A stretch of DNA of 64,000 nucleotides, taken from Megamonas hypermegale_A. GTDB taxonomy: Bacteria; Bacillota; Negativicutes; Selenomonadales; Selenomonadaceae. The notes under the pieces were generated by a model. It did no database searches, had not been told where the DNA came from, and was given only the letters and a program-made list of their open reading frames with translations. Below, in pieces: positions 42,788-51,730 of the stretch. The stretch lies in assembly GCF_030371585.1 (NCBI RefSeq), contig NZ_JAUDCE010000004.1; one strand, given 5' to 3'. A program made the position numbers and the translations under genes. Position 1 is the first letter of the stretch, and each line of letters opens with the position of its first letter.

Positions 42788-44053
42788 TTGGAAAAGTTGA
42801 TTATACATGGCGGTCATGAATTGCATGGTCGTGTAAAAATTAGCGGTGCAAAAAACGCTGTACTGCCTATAATTGCTGCAACTCTTCTGGCCCAGGATAA
42901 GCCATGTGTTTTAGACGAAGTTCCTTATTTAAACGACGTCTGCACAATAGCTGAAGTTCTGCGTCAGCTCGGCGCTAAAGTCAACTTCAATCGTGAAGAG
43001 CATACGCTGTCCGTCGACAGTACCGTGCTTAAGACTGTTGACGCGCCTTACGATTTAGTTCGTAAAATGAGAGCTTCTTTCGTTATCATGGGACCGCTTC
43101 TGGCCCGTTACGGCAAGGCGAAAATTTCCATGCCGGGCGGCTGCGCCATCGGTACCAGACCTATTGATTTGCACTTAAAAGGCTTTGAAGCTCTTGGAGC
43201 GGAAGTTGAAATCGGCCACGGCTTTATCAATGCTACTGCACCGAATGGGCTTAAAGGTACTAGTATCTATCTCGATTTTCCAAGTGTAGGAGCTACAGAA
43301 AACATCATAATGGCTGCTTGCATGGCGGAAGGCCAGACTATTTTGGAAAACGCCGCACAGGAGCCGGAAATTATCGATTTAGCTAATTTCCTGAATATCA
43401 TGGGTGCCAAAATACGCGGTGCCGGTACGAATGTCATCAAAATAACGGGCGTACCGAAACTCATAGGTCATAATTATACCATTATTCCCGACCGTATCGA
43501 AGCAGGCACTTACATGGTTGCTGTAGCTATGACTGGCGGAGATATCTATATAGAAAACGCTATCAGTGAGCATTTAAAACCTGTCATCGCCAAGCTCAAT
43601 GAAGCCGGCGTGAACATTCAGGAAGACATCGACGGTATCCGTGTCAGCTGTAACAAGCGCCCCAAAGCCATCGATATCAAAACATTGCCGTATCCGGGCT
43701 TTCCGACGGATATGCAGGCACAGTTCATGGCAATGCTCACCATAGCAAACGGAACAGGATTTGTTACGGAAACGGTTTTTGAAAACCGCTTCATGCACGT
43801 AGACGAGCTCAAACGCATGGGAGCCAATATCAGAGTTGACGGACGCACTGCCATCGTTGACGGTGTGACAAAACTTACAGGCTGCCAGGTAAAAGCCACC
43901 GACCTGCGCGCCGGTGCTGCAATGGTTCTTGCCGGCCTTGTAGCCAGCGGTGAAACGCAAGTATCTTACATTCACCATATTGACAGAGGATATGACAACC
44001 TCGTTGCCAAACTCTGCGGTCTCGGTGCCGATATTCGCCGTGTGGATAATTGA
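42788..44053 (+). CDS. murA: UDP-N-acetylglucosamine 1-carboxyvinyltransferase
   Basis: First committed step of peptidoglycan synthesis, transferring enolpyruvate to UDP-GlcNAc in the cytoplasm. The 421-residue protein has KISGAKNAVLPIIAA at the N-terminus and the fosfomycin-target cysteine at position 119 in MPGGCAIGTRPIDLH, so natural fosfomycin insensitivity by Cys-to-Asp change is not expected. The start is TTG, preceded by GGAGG at a good distance. It is monocistronic with its own terminator. Confidence 0.96.
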   Translation: MEKLIIHGGHELHGRVKISGAKNAVLPIIAATLLAQDKPCVLDEVPYLNDVCTIAEVLRQLGAKVNFNREEHTLSVDSTVLKTVDAPYDLVRKMRASFVIMGPLLARYGKAKISMPGGCAIGTRPIDLHLKGFEALGAEVEIGHGFINATAPNGLKGTSIYLDFPSVGATENIIMAACMAEGQTILENAAQEPEIIDLANFLNIMGAKIRGAGTNVIKITGVPKLIGHNYTIIPDRIEAGTYMVAVAMTGGDIYIENAISEHLKPVIAKLNEAGVNIQEDIDGIRVSCNKRPKAIDIKTLPYPGFPTDMQAQFMAMLTIANGTGFVTETVFENRFMHVDELKRMGANIRVDGRTAIVDGVTKLTGCQVKATDLRAGAAMVLAGLVASGETQVSYIHHIDRGYDNLVAKLCGLGADIRRVDN

Positions 44054-44072
44054 ATTAAAGGTTTTATACAAA

Positions 44073-44106
44073 AAAGACCAAGATAATATCTTGGTCTTTT
44101 TTTATT
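44073..44106 (+). terminator. Terminator of murA
   Basis: AAAGACCAAGAT pairs with ATCTTGGTCTTT, then a long T-run. Confidence 0.85.
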
Positions 44107-44125
44107 TTACCAGCAATGGCAAAAC

Positions 44126-44156
44126 AAAAACCGATACAAAAGAGTATCGGTTTTTA
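44126..44156 (-). terminator. Terminator of rpsF-ssb-rpsR
   Basis: AAACCGATAC pairs with GTATCGGTTT, with T-rich flank on the minus strand; it could also act on the plus strand. Confidence 0.75.
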
Positions 44157-44167
44157 TATTCGCTTTA

Positions 44168-44401
44168 TTATTCAGCTGTGAACGGTAAAAGAGCGATGTT
44201 GCGGGCTCTTTTGATTGCAACTGTAACCTGACGCTGATGGCAAGCACAGTTACCAGAAATACGGCGAGGTAAGATTTTACCGCGTTCCGTAATGAAACGA
44301 CGGAGTTTTGCTACGTCTTTATAATCAATATGTTCGATTTTATCTGCACAGAAGCTGCAAACTTTTCTTTTTGGTCTTCTGTTTCTATCACGTTTAACCA
44401 A
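44168..44401 (-). CDS. rpsR: 30S ribosomal protein S18
   Basis: A 77-residue small-subunit protein of the platform region next to S6. It has the S18 core RRPKRKVCSFCADK and DYKDVAKLRRFITERGKILPRRISG. The CXXC pair plus the later NCACHQR make this the cysteine-containing (zinc-binding C+) form rather than the cysteine-free one. It is last in rpsF-ssb-rpsR, 15 bases after ssb, the conserved order. Confidence 0.97.
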   Translation of the reverse strand: MVKRDRNRRPKRKVCSFCADKIEHIDYKDVAKLRRFITERGKILPRRISGNCACHQRQVTVAIKRARNIALLPFTAE

Positions 44402-44416
44402 TTTGTATTACCCTCC

Positions 44417-44863
44417 TTAAAATGGTATTTCTTCGTCAGGAGGTACCTCTGAACCGAAAGAAGCAGCTGCTCCTCCCATCGGAGACGGAGCCGGAGTTGC
44501 CGGTGCACTGCCGAAATGCGGCTGAGCTGGTGCCGACGCTCCAGTTGGTCTGGAACCCATAAATTCTATATCTTGAGCTACAACTTCCGTAACATAGCGC
44601 TTGCTTCCATCCTGTGCATCATAAGAACGAACCTGCATGCGGCCTTCTACTAAAATCTGGCTTCCTTTTACCAGATTGTTGCCGCAGATTTCAGCCAGTT
44701 TATCCCATACAACGATCGGAATAAAATCTGCCTGCTGCTGGTCTGCATTGCGGACAAATCTGCGATTTACCGCCAAAGTGAAGCTTGCCACCGCTTTTCC
44801 TGTCTGCGTGTAGCGTACTTCCGGGTCACGCACAAGACGACCTGCTAATATTACCCTATTCAT
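44417..44863 (-). CDS. ssb: Single-stranded DNA-binding protein
   Basis: Coats single-stranded DNA in replication, recombination and repair. The 148-residue protein has an OB fold (about 1-105, starting MNRVILAGRLVRDPEVRYTQ), a Pro/Ala-rich linker and the acidic partner-binding tip EVPPDEEIPF. It lies between rpsF and rpsR and is co-transcribed with them. Confidence 0.97.
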   Translation of the reverse strand: MNRVILAGRLVRDPEVRYTQTGKAVASFTLAVNRRFVRNADQQQADFIPIVVWDKLAEICGNNLVKGSQILVEGRMQVRSYDAQDGSKRYVTEVVAQDIEFMGSRPTGASAPAQPHFGSAPATPAPSPMGGAAASFGSEVPPDEEIPF

Positions 44864-44892
44864 GGTAATTTCCTCCCTGACAAATTTTATAA

Positions 44893-45180
44893 TTATTCTT
44901 CGTCTTCTCTAACGATCATATGTTTTAAAACTTCATCAGTAATTTTCATTACACGGTCAAGTTCAGCAGCGCAAGCCGGTTCAGCTGTAAAGTTGAATAA
45001 GCAGTAGTAACCGTCTGTGCAGTCTTTAATTTCGTAAGCCAGACGTTTTTTGCCCCAACGATCTTCTTTGTCAATAGTAGCACCATTGTCAACAAGCAGT
45101 TTGGAGAACTTTTCGATAACAGCATTAGTTGCTTCTTCATCCATTGGTCTTACGATAAAAATTACTTCATATTTTCTCAC
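44893..45180 (-). CDS. rpsF: 30S ribosomal protein S6
   Basis: A 95-residue platform protein that pairs with S18. It has KYEVIFIVRP at the start and WGKKRLAYEIKD in the middle. I start at the GTG at 45180, which gives the normal S6 length and lies a few bases after AGAGGAGGTG; a longer frame to 45234 would run through this ribosome site. Confidence 0.95.
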   Translation of the reverse strand: MRKYEVIFIVRPMDEEATNAVIEKFSKLLVDNGATIDKEDRWGKKRLAYEIKDCTDGYYCLFNFTAEPACAAELDRVMKITDEVLKHMIVREDEE

Positions 45181-45298
45181 AAAAACACCTCCTCTTTGGA
45201 CTATCGGCCCTGTAACGGGCAGGGAAGATTTCATTATTGAAACCTGCTAAATACATAGCTTTTTCATTATAGCACGCAAGATAGGCTAAAGCAAGCCA

Positions 45299-46660
45299 TT
45301 ATTTTATTTTTTCTTGGCCGCGCATGAGCGAGGCGATAAGCGCAAATACACACAAAACACTGAACAGCAAAAATATATCTTTTGCAGCTTTCAGTATCAT
45401 ATCTACATATTCAGCCATGGCGACATCGGCCGTATACACCGACAGAATGAGCGTCACAATCGCCATGCTCACAGCCTGACCGATAAGACGCATCACTGCC
45501 ACTATGGACGACGCTATCCCGTAAAATTCCGCCGCTACTGCTCCCATAATGGCATTATTGTTCGGCGAGGAAAACAGACCAAAACCCAGTCCGATAAAGG
45601 CGAGATTGGCACCGATAAAATACAGCGATGTCGTTTCATGCAGGAAGGAAAAAATAAACAGCCCAATCATCATAATCCCCATACCGCAGGAAGCAATTAT
45701 GCGCGGTGAAAACTTATCCGACAAAGCACCCGCTTCCGGCGACACGATTGCCATAAGACACGGCTGAATGAGCAGAAACGAACCGGCCGTAAAAGCATCC
45801 ATGCCCCGCACCAGCTGCAGATACAGCGATATCACAAAACCAATGGCGAACGTCGCACTATAATGAATAAGCGCCGCTAAATTGGACATAGCAAACACCG
45901 TATTCTTGAATAACGATAATTTCACCAGCGGTGAAGTCGATTTATTCTGTTCCCAGATAAATATGAAAAACAGTATTAAAGCTATAAACGGAAAATAATG
46001 CACTATTTCATGGCGCGTCCAGTCAGACAGACCGTACAGAAACAGTACAATCATCACAACATAGATAAAACTGCCGATAAAATCAAATTTCTGCCCTCTG
46101 GCTCCGTACCAGTCCATTTTTATCTTTCCCATCAAAACGAGATTTACCAGCAAAACAAAGCCGGTAAACCAGAAAATCATGCGCCATCCCAGATAATCCG
46201 TGATAAAACCGCCGATAAACGGACCTAAAGACACACCGGCATATACAAATGAAACGGACATGCCGATTATCTGCCCGCGTTTTTTCGCATCATAACACGA
46301 AACGAGCAAAGCCATGCTCGTCCCGAAAATCATAGCCATGGAAAGCCCCTGCAAAAACCGCACAAATACAAAAGATAAAAAATGCTGCATCAGTGCACAG
46401 ATAAAAGTTGTAACGCAAATACAGACAAGACCGGCAACATAAACTCTGCGCCGTCCCTTTATATCGGACAATCTGCCGAAAGGCAGAAGACCCGCCGCCG
46501 AGCCGATTAAAAAAGACGTTACCGCCCAAGTCAGAATATCCGGATTTAAATTAAAATCCTCCGCCATCGCCGGAACGGCTACATTTATAGAACTGCCCAT
46601 AAACGCCCCGACAAAAGACGTTATCATTACCGCAATCAGTATTCTTTTCTGCTGACTCAT
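45299..46660 (-). CDS. MFS drug transporter (DHA2/14-helix type)
   Basis: About 453 residues and probably 14 helices. The antiporter motif GRLSDIKGRRRVYVAG lies after helix 2 and ISVSFVYAGVSLGPFIGGF-type motif C in helix 5 (here MSVSFVYAGVSLGPFIGG). I start at the ATG at 46660, preceded by GGGCGGGTGAGAG; a frame extending 72 codons further encodes a basic, unrelated stretch. It is a single gene on the minus strand. Substrate unknown. Confidence 0.88.
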   Translation of the reverse strand: MSQQKRILIAVMITSFVGAFMGSSINVAVPAMAEDFNLNPDILTWAVTSFLIGSAAGLLPFGRLSDIKGRRRVYVAGLVCICVTTFICALMQHFLSFVFVRFLQGLSMAMIFGTSMALLVSCYDAKKRGQIIGMSVSFVYAGVSLGPFIGGFITDYLGWRMIFWFTGFVLLVNLVLMGKIKMDWYGARGQKFDFIGSFIYVVMIVLFLYGLSDWTRHEIVHYFPFIALILFFIFIWEQNKSTSPLVKLSLFKNTVFAMSNLAALIHYSATFAIGFVISLYLQLVRGMDAFTAGSFLLIQPCLMAIVSPEAGALSDKFSPRIIASCGMGIMMIGLFIFSFLHETTSLYFIGANLAFIGLGFGLFSSPNNNAIMGAVAAEFYGIASSIVAVMRLIGQAVSMAIVTLILSVYTADVAMAEYVDMILKAAKDIFLLFSVLCVFALIASLMRGQEKIK

Positions 46661-46726
46661 TCTCTCACCCGCCCTGTAACCGTTTACTCTAATTTTAGCA
46701 AAAATACGGCGGAAAATACAAAAAAA

Positions 46727-46757
46727 CTTTGCCGCCTGCATAGCAGACAGCAAAGTT
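46727..46757 (-). terminator. Terminator of the small gene at 46779-47006
   Basis: On the minus strand ACTTTGCTGTCTGC pairs imperfectly with GCAGGCGGCAAAGT, followed by a seven-T run. Confidence 0.75.
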
Positions 46758-46778
46758 TTCACTTTTCTTATAACAAAA

Positions 46779-47006
46779 TTATATAGCAGCGGCAGAATTA
46801 TTACATGTAGAAATACGCCAAATACGTTCAAACGGATAATTCTTAAATAAATACCGCAAGTCAACGTATTCATCACCTAAGATAAATGTTACACGTTTTA
46901 ACTCTTTACCCTTGGATATTCTTCTCAATTTATTGATATAATATGCTATTTCTACATCATCTAATTTACCATTTTGCATATATACTGTTATTCCTTCGTA
47001 TACCAA
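46779..47006 (-). CDS. Small protein of unknown function
   Basis: About 75 residues, not recognised. It is charged and soluble-looking, with an aromatic-rich middle (EIAYYINKLRR, GDEYVDLRYLFKNYPFERIW) and an Ala-rich end. I start at the TTG at 47006 because GGAGG is seven to ten bases upstream; the ATG six codons earlier overlaps this site. A complete TTGACA-N17-TAAAAT promoter upstream and a good terminator downstream support a real, separately expressed gene. Confidence 0.6.
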   Translation of the reverse strand: MVYEGITVYMQNGKLDDVEIAYYINKLRRISKGKELKRVTFILGDEYVDLRYLFKNYPFERIWRISTCNNSAAAI

Positions 47007-47079
47007 AATAGACACCTCCGGCATAATGGAAAAGTTTAGACATAAACAGTAGACATAAATAGTATTTTATACATCTGCA

Positions 47080-47108
47080 ATTTTACACTATGGATTATTA
47101 ATTGTCAA
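47080..47108 (-). promoter_or_regulatory. Promoter of the small gene at 46779-47006
   Basis: Minus strand TTGACA (47103-47108), 17 bases, TAAAAT (47080-47085). Confidence 0.75.
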
Positions 47109-47163
47109 ACCCTTGTAAACAAATATGTAATATATTGAAAATTTTTATATCTTAACAAAGAAA

Positions 47164-47197
47164 CAAGATATGCAACGCTATCACCTGCAATATCTTG
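47164..47197 (-). terminator. Probable terminator of the M29 aminopeptidase gene
   Basis: CAAGATATTGCA pairs with TGCATATCTTG (one bulged base) on the minus strand, followed by TTTCTTTGTT. Confidence 0.5.
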
Positions 47198-47246
47198 CTT
47201 CCTTACACTTTCAATCTTATGTTTTTTTTATGCAGTTTACTAATTT

Positions 47247-48359
47247 TTATTTAAGATTTTCCGGATTTAAGCATTTTAAATCGTCTACTACAAAAAGGCC
47301 GTCTTTACGAATTAGTTCACTATCAAAGTATATTTCTCCACCACCATACTCACTCGTCTGGATAAGCACCAAATCCCAGTGAACGGCGGAACGGTTCGTA
47401 TTGTCCGCATCTTCATAGGCGCAGCCCGGTGTGAAATGCAGACTTCCGCTTATCTTTTCATCGAATAAAATGTCTTTCATCGGGAAAGTAATATACGGAT
47501 TTAAACCGAAAGAAAACTCGCCGATATATCTTGCGCCTTCATCCGTATCCAAAATTTTATTCAGCTTTTCCGTATGGTTTGCCGAGGCTTTCACTATCTT
47601 TCCCTCCGCAAAAGTGAGTGAAATATTTTCAAAAGTCGTTCCCTGATAGATAGTCGGTGTATTGTACGTAATCGTTCCGTTCACCGAATTTTTTACAGGA
47701 GCCGTATAAACTTCACCGTCCGGTATATTGCAGTCTCCGGCGCATTTTACAGCCGGCATGTTTTTTATGGAAAACGTAATATCCGTTCCCTTTCCTTTTA
47801 TATGCACTTTATCGGTTTTTTCCATACGCTTTACAAGAGCATCCATTGCCTTGTTCATCTTATTGTAATCCAGATTGCACACATTGTAGTAAAAATCGCT
47901 GAAAGCATCGCTGCTCATATTGGCAAGCTGCGCCATGGCTCCGTTCGGATAACGCAGTACGCACCATTTTGTTTTCGGAACGCGGATATCACTGTGCACC
48001 GGTTTCATCCAGTATTTGGAGTAAAGCTCCATGTTCTGCGCCGGTACATCGCTGAGCTGACTTACATTTTCACTGCCGCGAATAGCGATATACGCATCCA
48101 TGCCTTTCATGCGCAAAGTTTCATATTCAGCACAAAATTCCATCTGTTCTTTCGTCGCGCCCAGCAGCAATTCACGCTGCATTCTGAGATTTTTTATTGT
48201 GAGAAACGGTATACCGCCGACTTTATAGGCTTCCCTTATCAAAGCCTGTGCCAGTTCCATGCCCTCATCGATAAGCTCAATCAGAAGTTTTTCACCTTTT
48301 TTTAATCGCACTGAATAGTTTATTAAATTATGCGCTAAAATTTCATTTCTCTTATCCAT
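47247..48359 (-). CDS. M29-family aminopeptidase
   Basis: A 370-residue cytoplasmic metalloaminopeptidase related to AmpS/PepS. Family elements are NLINYSVRLKKGEKLLIE at the N-terminus, CNIPDGEVYTAPV with a metal-ligand glutamate, GEFSFGLNPYI, and HWDLVL with a histidine ligand. Length is slightly below the usual ~400-410 residues. It has a terminator of its own and is not in an operon. It likely trims peptides during protein turnover or peptide feeding. Repeat copy D lies just upstream. Confidence 0.9.
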   Translation of the reverse strand: MDKRNEILAHNLINYSVRLKKGEKLLIELIDEGMELAQALIREAYKVGGIPFLTIKNLRMQRELLLGATKEQMEFCAEYETLRMKGMDAYIAIRGSENVSQLSDVPAQNMELYSKYWMKPVHSDIRVPKTKWCVLRYPNGAMAQLANMSSDAFSDFYYNVCNLDYNKMNKAMDALVKRMEKTDKVHIKGKGTDITFSIKNMPAVKCAGDCNIPDGEVYTAPVKNSVNGTITYNTPTIYQGTTFENISLTFAEGKIVKASANHTEKLNKILDTDEGARYIGEFSFGLNPYITFPMKDILFDEKISGSLHFTPGCAYEDADNTNRSAVHWDLVLIQTSEYGGGEIYFDSELIRKDGLFVVDDLKCLNPENLK

Positions 48360-48395
48360 AAAATTCTCCTTTTATTTCTTTTTTTTGATAAATAT

Positions 48396-48930
48396 ATTTC
48401 TATTTGTCGTTCTTTTTACTGTAAAAGAATAACGAAGAAAGTGCCTGTTCGGCACAATATAAGATAAAAAGATTTAATTTCTTAATTTATCTTCATATTG
48501 TGCCGGGCAATTTTTCTTTGAAGTCAAAGAAAAGTTGCCGAAAAAGAAACCTTTTAGTTCGTAGCCCATAAGAGATTTTCACTTTAAAAATAAAATTTAT
48601 TAGCTGTAACATTCAAAAACTCGCTTTGCTCAAACATTTGAACTAAAGACACATCTAATAAATTTTATTTTTAATAGCTAAAGCTACCGTGAAAATCTCT
48701 AACATGGATGAAAGTTTCAGCATGAGTAGCGAATTGTAGTGTCAACAGCTCAGATTTTAGTTCCTGCTGAAATAGAGAGCACGAGCCAAATTCCAAACGT
48801 TTCAAGCCATTGTATCGCCTGTATTTATCAAAGAGCTACGAAGGCTCGCCCAGTGCAGCGTTAGCGAAACGTTAAAAGGTCTTTTCTTTTTGGTTCGTTT
48901 TTCTTTTGACCTTTCAAAAGAAAAATGAAC
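48396..48930 (+). repeat. ~540-bp structured intergenic repeat, copy D
   Basis: A complete copy with the copy-A arm type; the 24-bp stem (48584-48607 with 48651-48674) has one mismatch. Its 5' hairpin differs in sequence (CGTTCTTTT with AAAAGAAtAACG) but keeps the pairing, and the GTGCC/GGCAC and AGAGATTTTCAC/GTGAAAATCTCT helices are perfect. It sits between the divergent M29 gene and the T-box unit. Confidence 0.85.
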
Positions 48931-48963
48931 ATCTAACCATATTATAGAATAAAAAAATATCTA

Positions 48964-48992
48964 TTGACAATCTTACAATATACGAGTATATT
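48964..48992 (+). promoter_or_regulatory. Promoter of the T-box/MFS unit
   Basis: TTGACA, exactly 17 bases, TATATT, lying 34 bases after repeat copy D. Confidence 0.85.
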
Positions 48993-49039
48993 ATTTTACA
49001 TCAAGTTTTGTAAATTTGTAATGTTTAAAATAGAGTTTA

Positions 49040-49290
49040 TATCTGATGACAGGAACGAGTAATCCTTAATATTGGCTTACAGAGAGCCGCTACCGGCTGA
49101 AAGGCGGCAGTCAATTTAATGATGAATATCCTCCTTGAAGATTACGGCTGAAATCCAGTAAGCCAAAACGTCTGTTCCACGTTATAGGAAACACGTATTA
49201 TAATGTACGTTGCTGAGCGCTGCTTTTAGCAGAAATTGGGTGGTAACACGGAAATATACCTTCGTCCCTTGACGGGCGGAGGTTTTTTTA
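49040..49290 (+). promoter_or_regulatory. T-box leader (tRNA-sensing) with terminator
   Basis: Stem I has AGTA at 49058-49061, helix ATTGGCT/AGTCAAT, the distal AGAGAG bulge and the GGCTGAAAG apical part between GCCGC and GCGGC. The T-box core TGGGTGGTAACACGG is at 49237-49251. The terminator CCTTCGTCCC/GGGCGGAGG with T-run ends at 49290. The specifier bases fall within GATGAATATCCT. TAT (Tyr) or ATC (Ile) are the likely codons, but I cannot decide between them by eye. Confidence 0.9.
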
Positions 49291-49337
49291 TACATACAAA
49301 TACGGCAAAACTAGTATATATTTAGGAGGAAATTTTT

Positions 49338-50672
49338 ATGGAACAAATCAATTTTGCCAACTTAAAGAGAAAACGCGATATACATATCATTTTCCCGGTA
49401 TTTTTAGTTTCCATCATCGCCTGTATCGATCGCGTAAATATTGCTTATGCCACGCTTACCATGTCGGAAGATTTGCCATGGCTTACGGCCGAAGTATTTG
49501 GCGCCGGTGCCGGTATTTTCTTTTTGGGATATCTCATTTTTGAAATTCCTGGTTCATTAATAGCCGCTCGATTTTCCGCCAGCAAATGGATTGCCCGCAT
49601 CATGTTCACATGGGGTATCGTCTGCGTACTCATGGCATTTATAGACACCAAGACGCAATTTTATGTATTCCGCTTTCTGCTCGGTGCTGCTGAAGCCAGC
49701 CTTTATCCTGTTATCTATTCCATACTGTTTCCACGCTGGTTTAAACCAGAGGAACGTTCCCGCGCCACTTCTTTAATGCTCATTTCCATGCTCGTTGCCA
49801 ATATTATCGGTGCACCGCTCGCCGGTGTTCTTTTAAGCACTTCCGTATTCGGCATGCACGGCTGGCAGGAGCTTTTCATTCTGGAAGCAATCCCGGCACT
49901 CGTTTTTGCCGTTGTTTTCTTCTTCTGGGTAAAAGACAAACCAGAACAGGTTTCCTGGCTCACGGATGCTGAGAAAAAATACTTAACGGATGCTTTCAAC
50001 GAAGACCAGGCACGTATGCACAATATCAAAAAATATACTATCGCACAGGCTCTTACCGACAGAAAAGTATTGAAACTGTGCTTCATATATTTCATGTGGA
50101 TTATCGGTTACTGGGGCTTCAGTTTCTGGATGCCTACGGCTCTCAAAAATCTGTCCGGCTGGTCGACGAGCCTCCTCGGCGGCGCTATCGCCATTCCTAT
50201 GCTGGCGGCACTCGTTGTACAGCTGATTGTCAGCTACACTTCCACTAAAACGGGTGATAAAGTCTGGCATGTATCCATTGCCATGTTCATCGGCGCTATC
50301 GGTCTCGGTCTCAGCCCGTTCGTTACTGACCCGTCCTTGGCGCTTGTCTTAATCTGCCTCACTGCCATCGGCACTTACACCTGCATGGGCATCTGGTGGA
50401 CTATTCCTACAACATTTTTAACCGGTCCTGCTGCTGCCGGTGCTGTCGGACTCATCAATTCCTGCGGCAATATGGGCGGCTGGGTAGGTCCTTACCTGAT
50501 GGGATTTGTTAAAACGGAAACAGGTACTTTTGACCTGGGTTACTTCATCATGGCATTCTTCCTCGTCGTTGCCGGTGTAACCATCCTGTCGATAAAATAC
50601 GGCTGGAACGGCAAGAAAAACCACCAGCATGCGGAAACTGCCGCTATCGCTCTCGAAAAAAACGTTAAATAA
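49338..50672 (+). CDS. MFS transporter (ACS/MHS-type), T-box regulated
   Basis: A 444-residue inner-membrane transporter with twelve helices. The N-terminus has ACIDRVNIAYATLTM, characteristic of the anion:cation symporter family, followed by RFLLGAAEASLYPVIYSILFPRWFKPEERSRA. Family members usually import organic anions such as tartrate, glucarate or pantothenate-like acids. Control by a T-box, which senses uncharged tRNA, is at odds with that and suggests it carries an amino acid, a precursor or a related keto acid. Strong TAGGAGG site and its own terminator. Confidence 0.9.
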   Translation: MEQINFANLKRKRDIHIIFPVFLVSIIACIDRVNIAYATLTMSEDLPWLTAEVFGAGAGIFFLGYLIFEIPGSLIAARFSASKWIARIMFTWGIVCVLMAFIDTKTQFYVFRFLLGAAEASLYPVIYSILFPRWFKPEERSRATSLMLISMLVANIIGAPLAGVLLSTSVFGMHGWQELFILEAIPALVFAVVFFFWVKDKPEQVSWLTDAEKKYLTDAFNEDQARMHNIKKYTIAQALTDRKVLKLCFIYFMWIIGYWGFSFWMPTALKNLSGWSTSLLGGAIAIPMLAALVVQLIVSYTSTKTGDKVWHVSIAMFIGAIGLGLSPFVTDPSLALVLICLTAIGTYTCMGIWWTIPTTFLTGPAAAGAVGLINSCGNMGGWVGPYLMGFVKTETGTFDLGYFIMAFFLVVAGVTILSIKYGWNGKKNHQHAETAAIALEKNVK

Positions 50673-50687
50673 TGTTAAATAAAATAA

Positions 50688-50725
50688 AAAAGGATTAAAC
50701 GCTTTTTGCCGTTTAATCCTTTTTT
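50688..50725 (+). terminator. Terminator of the T-box MFS gene
   Basis: AAAGGATTAAACG pairs with CGTTTAATCCTTT plus T-run. Confidence 0.85.
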
Positions 50726-50737
50726 CATTAAATACTT

Positions 50738-50861
50738 ATTGTGCTAATTAACTTTCTAAAGCAGTATAATACTTTATATTTAGTGAGGTTAAGTGATAAC
50801 ATCGAACGAATATAAAGTATTATACTGCTCATACAGGCTCGATATTTTACGAGCACAATAG
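50738..50861. repeat. ~125-bp palindromic repeat, full copy
   Basis: Same orientation and inner arms as the copy at 35.4 kb (GCAGTATAATACTTTATATT with its exact complement). Outer ends are TTGTGCTAATTAA and TTTTACGAGCACAATAGG. It fills the gap between the convergent MFS and rpe genes. Confidence 0.85.
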
Positions 50862-50864
50862 GTA

Positions 50865-51530
50865 TTAAATATTGTAATCTTTTGCAATCTGAGCAAATTC
50901 TTTTACTCTGGCGGAAATATCTTCTGCACCCATTACGGCTGAGCCGGCTACAATCACATTGGCACCATTGGCAAATACCGTTTTAAGCGTCTGCGGATTA
51001 ATGCCGCCGTCCACTTCGATATCATAATGGTAATCATGCTGGCTGCGAAGCTCTGCCAATTTTTTTACCTTTTCCATCTGGTCTTCCATGAATTTCTGAC
51101 CGCCGAAACCCGGTTCAACCGTCATAACAAGCACCATATCCAGCTGCGGCAGAAGTTCTTCAATAGTAGAAATTGGCGTTGCCGGTTTTAAAGCAATAGC
51201 CGCCTTCATACCGAGTTCTTTTATCTTTGCTACAAGTGCTTTGGCATCTTTTGTCGCTTCAATATGAAAACAGAAAATATCCGTGCCTGCTTTGGCGAAC
51301 TGCTCTACATACCGTTCCGGCTCAATAATCATCAAATGCACATCAAATACCATTTTCGTATATTTGCGGATGGACTGCACGACGGAAAGTCCGAACGATA
51401 AATTCGGCACGAATACGCCGTCCATGATATCCAGATGAATATACGGAACGTCTGCTCTCTCCAATTCTTCAAGCTGCTGTTTTAAAATGCCGAAATCCGC
51501 TGCCAATAGTGATGGTGCCAACTTATACAT
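50865..51530 (-). CDS. rpe: Ribulose-phosphate 3-epimerase
   Basis: Interconverts ribulose-5-phosphate and xylulose-5-phosphate in the pentose phosphate path. The 221-residue TIM barrel has APSLLAADF, the metal-site HLDIMDGVFVPNLSFG and DVHLMI, MTVEPGFGGQKF and EVDGGI. It is a single gene here, not with rsgA or ribosome genes as in many Firmicutes. It ends four bases from the palindromic repeat. Confidence 0.96.
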   Translation of the reverse strand: MYKLAPSLLAADFGILKQQLEELERADVPYIHLDIMDGVFVPNLSFGLSVVQSIRKYTKMVFDVHLMIIEPERYVEQFAKAGTDIFCFHIEATKDAKALVAKIKELGMKAAIALKPATPISTIEELLPQLDMVLVMTVEPGFGGQKFMEDQMEKVKKLAELRSQHDYHYDIEVDGGINPQTLKTVFANGANVIVAGSAVMGAEDISARVKEFAQIAKDYNI

Positions 51531-51730
51531 ATAATCGCATCCTTTCTTTGTCCTAAAAATTTTCTAAAATTATTGTAGCCCAAACTTAATATTTAGTCTA
51601 CCAAAAAGCCGTAATTAGGTATATAATCTTATTACAAATTATTTGATTAGTTTATAGTTCATTTTAATGTCTACATGATTTATAATAATTAAAAACAATA
51701 AATCACTTAATTAAGAAAGGGATGATTTAA

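Noticed and set aside
45181..45234. Longer start for ribosomal protein S6
   Set aside because: It would run through the AGAGGAGGTG ribosome site; the GTG at 45180 gives the standard 95-residue length.
46661..46876. 72-residue N-terminal extension of the MFS protein at 45.3 kb
   Set aside because: The extension is basic and unlike the family; a good ribosome site precedes the ATG at 46660.
7582..48930. The repeated elements as a CRISPR array
   Set aside because: Copies are hundreds of bases long and kilobases apart, with genes between them; no short direct repeats with unique spacers and no cas genes occur.
49070..49166. TTGGCTTAC/GTAAGCCAA pairing as the main helix of the T-box Stem I
   Set aside because: It would compete with the canonical layout in which ATTGGCT pairs with AGTCAAT directly beside the AGAGAG bulge and apical loop; possibly an alternative fold, but not needed.
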